From Phascolomyces articulosus (Eukaryota > Mucoromycota > Mucoromycetes > Mucorales > Lichtheimiaceae), in NCBI GenBank assembly GCA_025677815.1, contig JAIXMP010000009.1, forward strand, positions 744,001 to 808,000: a stretch of DNA of 64,000 bases. The letters are read 5' to 3'. This document shows positions 22,271 to 33,582 of this stretch, piece by piece. The notes beneath the pieces are model-generated. The model had not been told where the DNA came from, did not search any database, and was given only the letters and a program-made list of their open reading frames with translations. The position numbers and the translations under genes are program-made. The first letter of the stretch is position 1, and every line of letters begins with the position of its first letter.

Positions 22271-23805
22271 TTATTTGGCGGACCAATACCTTAGCCAATA
22301 GAAATTAGGATAACAAAAGAATAGTGAATATATAAGAAGATAACGGATAGATGATGTTTATTCAATGAAGATAATGGGGATATTTATATGTTTTCTAAAT
22401 TACTGAAGGTATGATATATATGATGTAATAGATAATGATAATAATAGAATAGTGCTAAGCGTCTTGGCACTAGCGATGATGATGATAATTATGACGATGA
22501 TGCCAAGCAGAGGTTGCTAAGCATCGCAAGAAGTATTCGAAATGGAGATAATGATGATGATTATTTTTAGACTAATAATCGTACAAGAAGTATCAAAAAA
22601 GGCAAAAGGGTTACACCAGGAATCTTAGCTACAACGCTCACACCATTCACTTGATTTTGACATCAGAAGTTTTCCTCTTTTACGACAATTCTCAAACCTA
22701 TACATTTTGGAAATAAAGCATGATGGAAGCATACCAATCAATAAAAATATTCGTACCAACAATAATATTATCGTTACATAGCTTTGTTCTACTTAGCAGT
22801 TTTTTTTTATTGATATATATATAAATATATATGAAATTTGTACCCACTTGCTGAGATAGTTGTTGCTGTGATGCATGATCTGGTGACACAGACAAGCATG
22901 TTTGCGGCTAATATCTGAAGAAGATACACATAAAAAATCATGTTAATGAGTGTTTTATGATAAGATAGTAGGAAAAACGTGTAAATCCACTGTTTTCATT
23001 TAAATGAAGTTGATTTTCCATTAGTTTCTATAGAATATGACTATATAATTACTGAATCACTATATATTTTTTTTATTGATATAGTCTCATAAAATGCCAA
23101 AAATACTAATACGGCTCTTTTACAACTATGGGAAATTGTATTGATAAATGAAGGAAGATATCACTTTTTCACCAATACCCCATAGATCCAGAAATGCCAA
23201 GGCAAAACCATGTATCCAAATAGAATAAGACTTGGCAAAAATACTACAGGAGTTACCCAGAGAAAAGAGAATAATGTGGTGGAATATAACAATAGTTTCT
23301 CATGTGTTGAGCATTTTAGATAGAAGTGATTATATAAGATCATTGATTAAGTAGTTGTCAGTTATTGTATGAGATGTACGGTTGTGTTATACTAGAAATA
23401 AACCTGGAAATGATACTTGTGTGGTTAAGTGAACGAAAATATGTAAAAAAAAAAATAGCTTATTTATTTCATATTAATCATCATCAGCTCTATTTGACTT
23501 GAACAATGCATCATGTATTTTTTATTGCTAGTTTATATTATAATTCTGCTCCATGTACCTCGTATCAAAAAGAACAATCTTTTACCGATTGTTATTGTAA
23601 CTAAATAATCCCAAATTAGTAACAAGTTCTGAATTTGAAAACGACTAATATCCCAAATATATAAAATGATACTCACAATACTTTCACGGTTTCCACGTGT
23701 TACATCGAGGATCCTGATAAGTTAGAGTCAATGTTGCAGAGTTTTTATCAAGGTAAGATTTGTTTTGGTTGGTGTGTGATGTATTTCGACGATACGGAGT
23801 AATGG
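22271..23805. other. intergenic, no supported gene
   Basis: AT-rich sequence downstream of the decayed Fanzor gene, with GATGAT-rich patches near 22470-22560. Small minus-strand ORFs (for example 23161-23343) have no recognisable motifs. Confidence 0.4.
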
Positions 23806-26230
23806 CTAGGCGTCAGCGGCAAACATAAATAAAATATATCGGATCATAATGTTCCTGGAACCGAGGGCATCGCTCTCTATTCATCGTATTTCTCTTATTT
23901 AATCATGATGGGCAATTTGGATTATTGCAAACCTTAGATTCATTCGACTTTACAACCTTGTCATTTCGTTTGTACAAATGATTAGGAACGCGTTTAAAAC
24001 AATACGAACAAATGGAAGCGGTCATATATTCATCGCCGACTTGGGTATCATCATGTTGTATCGCATTTAATTCTTTTTTTTGGCTTCTTGCTGGTCCTTC
24101 GTTGGTGCCCGCGAATCGGTTGTTCCTTATATTGATAAATCTAAATATATAAACTTGTTGATGTTTATAAATATAATACGTCAAATATAAAAGAGCCACT
24201 TACTTGGAACTCAGGATCCTATACAGTGCAAAACCCTTACATCTTTCGCACCACCTGTGACTTTTTTTCTGGTAGACATACTGTAGCAAGTCTTTGATGC
24301 ACTCTCTTATCTCTCAATTTCCGAGTTTTACGATCCTTATCTAAAAGATAATCTGTTGTAGTTTTTCCTTGTCTCTAACTGTTATTTCTTTTATGTCAAT
24401 GCTTGGTTGACAGGGTTTCGATATTCATTCTTTTTGACGTATTTTTTATAGGACTTGCTAGTTGTTGGATTGGGTTTGCATTTGTCGAATCGTTATCCAA
24501 TGTCTCATATTCGATTTCCGGGTTGTCAACATTCATACTGGTATCATCCGTCTTTTGTGTATTCTCTAAAGCGTAAAGTAGCATGTACCTATTGGTTGAA
24601 TCGAAAATATTGGATCCCTTAGAGTCAATGGTACAAGTAGTCACTAGAAGTCCAGGATCGCTTCCAGAAACAAAAGAATTGTCAAGAGATAAATCAATAT
24701 TTGTCTGCTGAATCTAATAATAATAGTAATGTTAGTAAAACATTCTCTCATTCATGTATACGAATACCAATATATACCGAGACGCAAAAGAATGCGCTAC
24801 TTTTTCTCTTTTTGGCAGTGGTTGCATCTCGATTTTATTTAAATGGTAGAGCCTGGATTTTGGAGCTTAAGGAGATTCTGTAACCGTATTCAACTTTTTC
24901 CACTTCTCATCTACTTCCTTTCGAATGGTGGTAAGGTTATACATAATCTCTTGAAGTAATGGATTGGAAGTCGACGTTCGTGGGGTTGATGCATTTTTCT
25001 TCATTATTCGGTATGTTGCTGAAGTTTACATTCTTTTCTTGGTTGAAGTAGTCAGTGTGTTGCTATTCATAGTTTGTCTTCTTTGTAGGTCGTTTCCAAT
25101 CGTTGTCAGATCTTTAATTTCTTTCTTTAAGTCGTCACTGTCAATAGATGGAATATCATCATCTGAAACAGACGTAAAAGTTCCTCTTGGGTGCTTTTTT
25201 ATTCTTGCCCCAAGCCATCTCATTCTCCATTTATCCACATATAATAAACTGAATTCAAACTGGAGTTTCCTCTTGCTAAGAATGGAAATAATCTTGTTGG
25301 TGCTAAAAAAAAAGATGACATGGTCTCTACTCCTTTACCATTCGCCTCCGCATGACTTGTGGTGGGCTGATAGTCATCTCCATATAAAGTATAACTATTC
25401 CCTATCAAATCATATACAGATATCGCAGAAATAAGAAGTTCAATTTTGTTGCTAATTTGGATGGATCTGCTCCATGCTTGTTTTTCCGGTTTCATTGCAG
25501 TCAGCACTTTCTTGGTAATTGTTGCCAGAGGTGTTAATGAAAAAAGGGGGAGAGTTTGAACTTTTGGGTACGAATGGAATACGAAAGTTGACGATACTGT
25601 CGGTAACATTTGTGTCTTTGTCTGTGAACTTTGTTGACGAGTAGGCTGTTTTTTTAATATATGCGCCAATGATAAAATGGTCGATTTTTGGAGATTTGCA
25701 AACCATCCTTATGATCGTATGCTCGCCACCCTTTCATCTGAAAGCTAATTTAATAAACAACAATAAGTAAGTTTGTCATTATTACCAACACAATAACCAT
25801 ATCCAGTAAAAAAAATGTACTATTTCAATAAACATGTTAACTGCTTTGGTTAGATCTTGCATTTCGTTTGAAAGACGAGTTTATTCTTGATCAAAAATAC
25901 GCGAGACATCATCTTGATCAATACCGTTTCTTAAGGCATAACGGAGGGATGTTGTGGTTGTGTGGTACCCTTTGAATGTCAATTCTTTCTCTTCTTTTTC
26001 CAAGGTTTCTTTGACATACTATTGAATTAAAAAAAAAGATGAGTACCAGCCTTATAAGATATTTACACACCCATGATGGTCTTGTTTATTTTCATTGGTT
26101 ATATATATATACCTCCAAAAAGTATTCATAATTGACATCTATGTTTTCATAGTAAGAGTTATCGTCTTATCGGAACCATTATTCCCAATATGAAGATCCT
26201 CATTGTCTCCATTGTCAAGAGGTGACGCTA
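23806..26230 (-). pseudogene. degraded Fanzor (eukaryotic TnpB-like nuclease) gene
   Basis: Minus-strand blocks match the order of a Fanzor protein, the eukaryotic relative of bacterial TnpB. N-terminal: NIDVNYEYFLE, a GT-AG intron (about 26113 to 26035), then YVKETLEKEEKELTFKGYH and QDLTKAVNMFIE, near 26160-25850. RuvC-I: FVSGSDPGLLVTTCTIDSKG, with the DPG at 24659-24651. Zinc segment: DEYMTASICSYCFKR, then CNNPNC (about 24020-23908); D/E-Y-x-T-S before the first Cys pair is typical of Fanzor proteins. RuvC-III: DALGSRNI at about 23871-23848, in a shifted frame, followed by TAG at 23808-23806. Stops and frame shifts are spread throughout (for example FDQE-stop near 25885 and a stop after NNPNCPS). 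The original start and the transposon ends were not found. Active Fanzors are RNA-guided DNA nucleases; this copy cannot make the full protein. Confidence 0.7.
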
Positions 26231-26576
26231 GTTGTCAGCCGTTCAAATCCTATTAGATACATATGATACACTAGATCCTTCCCATGTTGTATGCATCGCT
26301 CTTCTGGTATTATCTGTGATCATAATCCATAAAATATCAGAGAAAAGAGGGAAAAGGCGTGGAAAACTATAATGTATAATGTATAAGATCCAAAAAATCC
26401 CATAATATTTCTGCTTTGATGGTAACAAAGAAACACTGTATATCTCATCGCTTGCTTTAAATTGTTTCATTTCTAGTTTACATATTTCATGTACTCAATC
26501 GGCAGTATTCACAACTCAAAAAAGGTCCGCTCCAGTATTATTACATCGTTTACTATGCATCAAGGAAATAATACTG

Positions 26577-27143
26577 AACCCTCCCAGCTACATCGGAAGT
26601 TTGGTATTACCTTTAAATGCATTTAAATGTCAGACTGATGTTTTATTTACGTTTATTACCTGTATTTACATTTATTACCTTTATTTAATTTTAAAGACAT
26701 ATAAATGTATTAATGCTTAACATTTAAATGCATTTAAAGTATGCTCATCATGTGACAAATGTTTCCCACATTCGTCTTTTATCACTTTTCTCGTTTTCTT
26801 GGATAAGAAAGGGTTAAAGAAGAATGCAAAATATTGAGTTTTGAGCAAAGTAATATATAATAACGATAGATTTTGGTAGCTATCAGTGTGATATGCAATA
26901 TCGTAATTGTCTGAAGAAGTGTAAAATTGTAATGAAGGGTAACATGCTATGGTACCAATGGTAAACAATAAAATTAGTAGCAAATAAAACGCCACATGAA
27001 GTTGCACAATGTAAACATGATAAACTATACACTAGTATGTGGAATATGAGCACATAGTAGGGGCATTTGAATGCATTTAAATGCATTTATATGTATTTAA
27101 CGGTACCTTATCATCATTTAAATGTTAATAAAGCTGGGGGGTT
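26577..27143. mobile_element. possible foldback element rich in CATTTAAATG words
   Basis: The left end AACCCTCCCAGCT (26577-26589) is mirrored at the right by AGCTGGGGGGTT (27132-27143). Both sides also carry repeated ATTTAAATGCATTTAAA blocks (about 26612-26630, 26720-26740, 27065-27095; a further block at 27175-27192 lies just outside the proposed end). The inverted match at the tips is short and has one length difference. No target duplication was fixed, so the call is tentative. The blocks resemble in word content, but not in end sequence, the element at 20623-20992. Confidence 0.35.
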
Positions 27144-27192
27144 ACCTTTATTGCCTTTGAACCCTTTAAACACAATTAAATGCATTTAAATG

Positions 27193-29504
27193 TAAATACA
27201 GGCAAAGACAAAGAATCCAATGCAAAAGCTCTTGTAACATTACATCGATTTCGGTATTCTGAACTCGCCTCTTTCCTAAATTAGAAATGCTCTGAGGTAA
27301 AACAGTCAATGGTTTAAACGGAGAAGGCTCAGTTTTTACCAAAAAAATAAAAATAATTTATATAAACTGAAATGTTAGTTCCTACAATATACTAGGTGCG
27401 CCTGGGATAAAGTATAGATTATTTCGTAAAGTGCGCGTAGTTAATGTTGTATTAGGATAAAAATTTACGCATATATACAATTTTTTTTCGGCGCACTTTA
27501 TGCATATCCCGAAATGAAATTTGTCAAAATTCGTCACTTCTTCCCTGGATCATTCATATACTATTCAAGATTTCAACATCAAAAGTAACGGCATCCTGGA
27601 TGCTTTATATATCGTCTACGTATAGTTATTTTTTTTTTAAAAAAAATCAAAAGTTTGTTGTGGTGATGTTCTACTAAAAGATCAGCAGCTGATGACATCG
27701 TCGTTCTCATGCTAGTCATTCTTTTGTCAATTATACGTAAATACAACGAACATATGAATATATATATATATGTATAATACATATTAGAGAATTAGAAAAT
27801 AACGTAAAAACAGAATTTACAATTTCCATGGCCGCATGAACAGAAAAAAAAAAGGAGAAAAGATCATGTGCTTTATTATTGGAAGATGTGTAAAATACGC
27901 CAAGGCAAGGTTTCCCTGGGAATGATAATATTCTGGGCATATTACTCTCGGCTTTACAAGTATTATCTCGTGACAGAAATGTAAATAAAGATAGCTAAGG
28001 AAATGGTACTACTACAATTACTATCAAAGGCCTATATCAACTAGATATGAGGTATATTTTAAATGCAAACAATAATAAACAACTAACAAATTTCTTAGTC
28101 GTCTTCATATAATTTGAACCTTTTTATTTTGTTTAAAAAATTCTTAATTAACCTATATATTTAACCTACTTATTGGAACAAATCCAAGAAAAACGTAAAG
28201 CATATCATTCTATCAGAATAATTACAATGTACAACAGCTAGAATATAATATTTAGTTTTTTGGTAGATATTGCTGCAATTGCATATATTTTTTTTAGACT
28301 TTGTTGCAGCCTTAGATAATACTTAGAATATGCGTAAAGTGAAAATGATTATGTTATCTTTGTGAAAAATACATATTTTTTCGCTACAAATGTCTTTCTA
28401 TTTATTCCCAACATCATCTTTATTATCCTTGTACTCTATTCAAAATAGCAATTAAACCCTTAAAGACGAAAATGGTGTTCAAATGAATATTCCTGATTGT
28501 TATTGTTTTCATCAAGTGACATGCCAAGGAAACTGAGGATTACGGAACAAGCAATTTTTTATCATCAGCAAATGCTCCTCGCACGGTCCGATTTTATTCC
28601 TTTTGTTTCAAATCTATAATCCTATAATTTTTTTCCATGCAGAAAATGATACTTTTCTCAGAATTTTTACCAAGATACTACATAGTAACCATTAGACCTA
28701 CTTTAATAACATCAACTATCCTTCATATATATGTATATGACAATACTGGCTCCCAAATGAAAGTTTGTTTGTTTTTTCTTTTTAGATTCTTGACATACGT
28801 AATTTGCCTTTCAAATATACAATACACAAAAAGGGCTCAGCAAACTTACGCCTAGTCCCAGGCCAAGGAACCTTTTTTGTTCCAGAAACGAAATACTGCT
28901 CTATAGTAATTTTCTTTTTTAAAATAGGGTAATTCCATACAGAAATCATGAACACTGAATGAATCCATCATATGACAATCATCACCATCATAAATCATGT
29001 TTATTGGTAAAATAATAATAAAATTCCCATCAAATTTGCTATTATTTGATGATATTATTCAACAATTAAAAATGAAGAAAATAATGTGATATGTGTAACA
29101 TCCACTATCCACGCATTTGGTAATCTTTTAACGATCGATCATTTGGCACGACGCAATCTATTATCTTTTTAGATGAATCATTTTTTTAATATAAACCATA
29201 GGTTCATCTATGACACGATTACCTAACATTATTATACATCTTATTCAACAAAAAAAAATCATTACCATGAAGAGGATGAAATGAATAGCGTAAACTTTTT
29301 TCATTTCACTTTCTTGATCTGAATACATGAGAAAAAAAAAGGAGGGGCTAGCAACCGAAGAATATGCGCGGTGTCAAATCCTCATTTTTTCCGAGCGTCT
29401 TTAGTTTTTCATTTTGCCTTCTAACCGTAATTGGTCATTGAAGCATACTTTCATTTTCTGAGCTTAACGAGAAACATAGGGCGGGGTCTGCGCCGAGCAA
29501 AACA
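27193..29504. other. long intergenic region upstream of the P450 pair
   Basis: About 2.3 kb of AT-rich DNA with no convincing gene. A minus-strand ORF near 27940-27800 has a protein-like start (PRILSFPGKPCLGVFYTSS) but quickly becomes low complexity. A GC-rich island (29478-29494, AGGGCGGGGTCTGCGCC) lies directly upstream of the first P450 promoter and could hold regulator sites. Confidence 0.4.
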
Positions 29505-29512
29505 TATAAAAG
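29505..29512 (+). promoter_or_regulatory. TATA box of the first P450 gene
   Basis: TATAAAAG about 115 bp before the ATG at 29627, just downstream of a GC-rich patch. Confidence 0.5.
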
Positions 29513-29626
29513 ATTAACAAAGAAAAGATTAAGGAACTTCTTTTACGCCTTTTGTTACAACAAAAAACACTATATTATAAATACACACGTTTTTCCTTTT
29601 AATTATAGAACATCATTGAAAACAAC

Positions 29627-32021
29627 ATGATTGTTATACCCAACAGTGTTAATCAGTTCATTGATTCAATCAAAGATATTAATCTGTCTTCACGTCAACA
29701 GCAAACACTAGGTGCTATTACTGCTGCAACTGTTATTACAAGCTTTTCATTATATAAACTCTTTTCTCAGGTAGATATATTATTAATCACTATAATAATA
29801 ATAACAAAACTTTCTTTTTATGAATTGATATTCATATATTATTGATATATAATAGGGATCGAGCGATGGATGTCCTGTTGTTCCCTATAGAAATCCTCTT
29901 AATGGATCCTCTACTGAATTCCGTCAAAACCCACGCGAATTCATTCAAAAGTGGACTGAAAAATTAGGACCTGTCTATCGAGTTCATCTTTTTGGCAAAG
30001 TACGAATCAATATGAGATTTTTATTATTATTATTATTATTGAAAATAATATTTATTTAATATATATTTTAGCTTTATACTGTTGTTTCGGGAAGATATGT
30101 CCGCGAGGTGTTCCTGAACAGTAATTTTGATTTCTTTGCTGGTATTAATAGAGTAAGATAAAAATCCATAAAACCTCGGAGAACATAATAAATATCAATT
30201 CTATTCAAAATTTTACAGTACATCAAACTCATTTTCAATACTATAAATAGAGATTCAATATGACTTTGATGGCTGGTATTCCTGATGGAGATATTCCTCA
30301 AGAAGAAGGTCGGAAAATCGTAGTCAAATACTTGACGCCTAGTTTGAAATACTTCACTGCTCGTGCAGTTGAAAACGTAAGATTCTTTTTTTTATTACTG
30401 CTATCCAATAATGTATCATTTATGTGTATAAATGACTCCCTGAACTTTTATGCTTACTTGAACAATCACGAATATATATATATATATTTAGTTAAACATT
30501 GGTCTTGATGAAATCTTGGGTGACCTTAATGGTAAGCATTTCTAAAATAATAATAAAAAGGGATGCAGGAAGGAAAGGGAGTGCATCTCGATGAATAGAT
30601 CTGGTACTAACAAACGTGTATTACTTATTCATATAGAACCAAAGGAATTACCCCACATGTATCCTCTTGTCCAACGCATGGTTGCACGAGCCAGTGCGTC
30701 GGTTTTTGTTGGTAAAGAACTTGCCAAGGATGACGAATTGGTAAATGTCTTTCAACATATTACCACTGATATTGGTTCCATGATCCGTACTGAATCGTGG
30801 CTTGAGCCTTTTGATACATTAATGTGGTTAAGAATGTGGTATGTTAAAAAAAATTGGGCATTTGATTTATCTATCATTAAATTTATTTTTATTAATTAAT
30901 AATAACGAATTCGCTTGTTTAGGGCAATCGGTAAATTCTCCCCTCGTGTCAACTCATATAGACAAAAAATGACCAAAACAATGGGTGCCGAAATTGAACG
31001 CCGTTTAAAGGCTGCCAAGGAAAACCCAAGTGGATGGGATAGACCTGTAAGTTTCTATTTTTAATATCGTTATTTTTTTTCAGTTATGTATATACTAAGC
31101 AACATATCCATCCATCATTTTATCAAACACAAAACTATAGACTGACGTTCTTCAAGATCTTATTGAAAATGTTGAAGTCCCTCGTCATACCAATCTTATT
31201 TCCCACATTGTCAATTATACCATTGGTTTGATTTTTGCTTCTATCCATACCACAAGTGAAAATGGAACGATTGTCCTGTATCGAATCCTTCAACATCCTA
31301 AACTTATGGAAGAACTTTTAGAAGAACAAAATGAAGTGTTGAAACAACATGGTATTCATCCTTCAGGTGCTGCTAAAGATGTATTTACGTTTGAAATTGT
31401 CAAGGGTCTTCCCAAGTTGGATAGTATTGTACGTGAATCCATGCGTCTTCGAAACGAATTTTATGAACTTCCTCATTCCAATGTTGGTAACAATAAGGTT
31501 GTTTTGAGTAATGGCACCATCATTCAACCAGGTATTTACATAAGAAAAGTGTTTACTTTGTGATTTCTCAAATGGCAGAGACATTAACTAAACTAATATG
31601 CTTATGTTATTAATTAGGTGAGGATGTTTTGATTAATTCTTGGTACAATCAACAATATGACGGCTGGGAAGATTATAAAGAAATCAATGATGATCGTTCT
31701 GAATTCAAACCCTATCGTTTCTTGAATACCGGTCGTCCATCAACCAAGATTGGTGATGATTATTTGGTCTTTGGTGAAGGGAAACACGCATGCCCGTAAG
31801 TGTCATTTATTTTAGTTTATTAGTAAATATCCAGCATTATATTTTATTCATTATATTATTCAATCAGTGGTCGTTGGTTTGCTATACAAGAAATCAAGAC
31901 TATCATTTCTCTCTTATTACGTGATTATAAAATACGTCCATCCGGTGATGTCATTTTCCCAACCAACACTGCTACAGCTATGCCCTTCGGTATGGCAACC
32001 TTTGAGAAGAAGCAACATTAG
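29627..32021 (+). CDS. cytochrome P450 monooxygenase (copy 1)
   Basis: Ten exons join in frame to 1584 nt, 527 residues: 29627-29770, 29856-29999, 30072-30152, 30251-30376, 30492-30531, 30637-30838, 30923-31046, 31141-31531, 31618-31795, 31868-32021. P450 hallmarks are the I-helix ASIHTTSENG, the K-helix ExxR (ESMRLR), and the haem loop FGEGKHACPGRW with the iron ligand at Cys476. An N-terminal hydrophobic stretch (residues ~26-45) probably anchors it in the ER. P450s insert one oxygen atom into lipophilic substrates using electrons from a P450 reductase; the substrate is unknown. The last intron splits the haem loop inside the Pro codon after Cys476. The tandem paralogue at 33583 lacks this intron. 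All introns have GT-AG ends. Confidence 0.93.
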
Positions 32022-33485
32022 GCCGATGATTTTTTCCCTTCTTTTGGAAAATTTTAAATTCCAACTCTCATTTTTTTTTTCATTCCTTTCATACAACCAA
32101 TATTCTTGTTCTCTGATATAATTATTTTATTGACTTATTTACCCTTTGGATCCTACGACGATATTAGGTTTTTTGTGGTTTAGTCTATATACAATTTGCA
32201 TTTTTTTTATTACTTTTCCCAATTTTTACCCTTTTGACTCTATGTATTTTTTAATTCTTTGTATTATTACAATAAATTTTACCATTATTAATCAATGTAT
32301 GAAAAATATGCTGTTAAATTATAAAAAGGGACATCATAAACAGTAGGTTCTTCTCCATGATTATGTACAATAGTATGAGTCTGAAGATAAAATATATAGA
32401 AATTGACTTTAAAAAATATACCTTTATGGCCGTTATGATTTTCGTCTTACTGTGTTAATTTTTTTAATATGTAAGTATTAATGATATCATTCTTTTACCT
32501 TTATTATTGATTATTGTACAAACGCCAGTGTCAACTCACTGTTATAGTTCAAGAGTCAGATCCATTTATGTGTCAAAAAAAATATCTATATTATCCGTCG
32601 ATCCGTAAACCGCGCCTATGGGTCATCTACCCGCTTGTTTGACGGGTGAGATTGCTTGTGAACCCTACATATTCCTCATAGGGATAATGCTATTGATTGC
32701 CAAGGAACATTAATCTTTACTTTTTTGCAATGATAAAAAAATAACCCATACTTTCAAATTACAAAGACCTAGTAATAATCGGGCTAATGTACCGTTTTAA
32801 AATCAGTACTAGGTAAACTCGGCCATTTACTCCTTTACAGTTGATAATTGGCGCAACATGTGCGATTCGTTAAATCATCGGTAGTTTGATTTACCGAGAA
32901 ACATTTTCATGCAAGCGTCTTTATTTATCGCCCAAATAGTTGGCCCGAAAAGAAAGTGTGAGCAAAAATGCTTAGCGTCGTACACTGCCGATCCACACCA
33001 GGTAGAAGAACTTATAGTTAGATTTCTTCATTTCTAACTTGTGTAAAAGTGTTTTGGATATTATATGCCTTTTTTTGGGGACTTGTCACACAAATGAACC
33101 CGACATTTTATTTCTGGATACCTATCAAAAATCGAGTTCGTATTATTATTATTATTGATAGATGGTGAATATGATGACATAGTATTGAGCAAGAAACAAT
33201 TTAAGAATAATGAAAACGTTTAATCATTTAATTGTAAAAGGGGGAATGAAAAGGTGTTTCTTTTGATAATGATGATGAGGAAACTAAATCTTGCGGAGCA
33301 AAAGGACACTGATCCGCACCTACAAATATTGTCGGAACGGCAATAGAAAAATTATTTTATGAAATACTACAAATACGAACCAGATTATGTTGGCGGCGGT
33401 GTCAGTCTTAATTAGTTTTTCCGACACGAAAAAGAAGCATATTTGCTGATATACGGACAAGGTGCCCGCCTAAATAGCGTGAAAT
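32022..33485. other. intergenic region between the P450 copies
   Basis: About 1.5 kb of AT-rich DNA containing the 3' flank of copy 1 and the promoter side of copy 2. A less AT-rich patch at 32585-32680 and another near 32940-33000 were checked; no RNA gene or coding match was recognised. Confidence 0.45.
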
Positions 33486-33494
33486 TATATATAA
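33486..33494 (+). promoter_or_regulatory. TATA box of the second P450 gene
   Basis: TATATATAA about 90 bp before the ATG at 33583, at a position comparable to the TATA box of copy 1. Confidence 0.5.
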
Positions 33495-33582
33495 CCCCGT
33501 TGGTTTTCTTGTTGTTTTTCTGGATTTTCATTATCTTATTGTTTTCTATATAATACATCCTATATACGCTATAATATATAAC

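Noticed and set aside
24964..25434. 156-codon plus-strand ORF
   Set aside because: It lies antisense to the decayed Fanzor region; its peptide is hydrophobic and shows no domain.
28637..28855. 72-codon plus-strand ORF in the long spacer
   Set aside because: Hydrophobic, AT-driven composition; no domain and no splice context.
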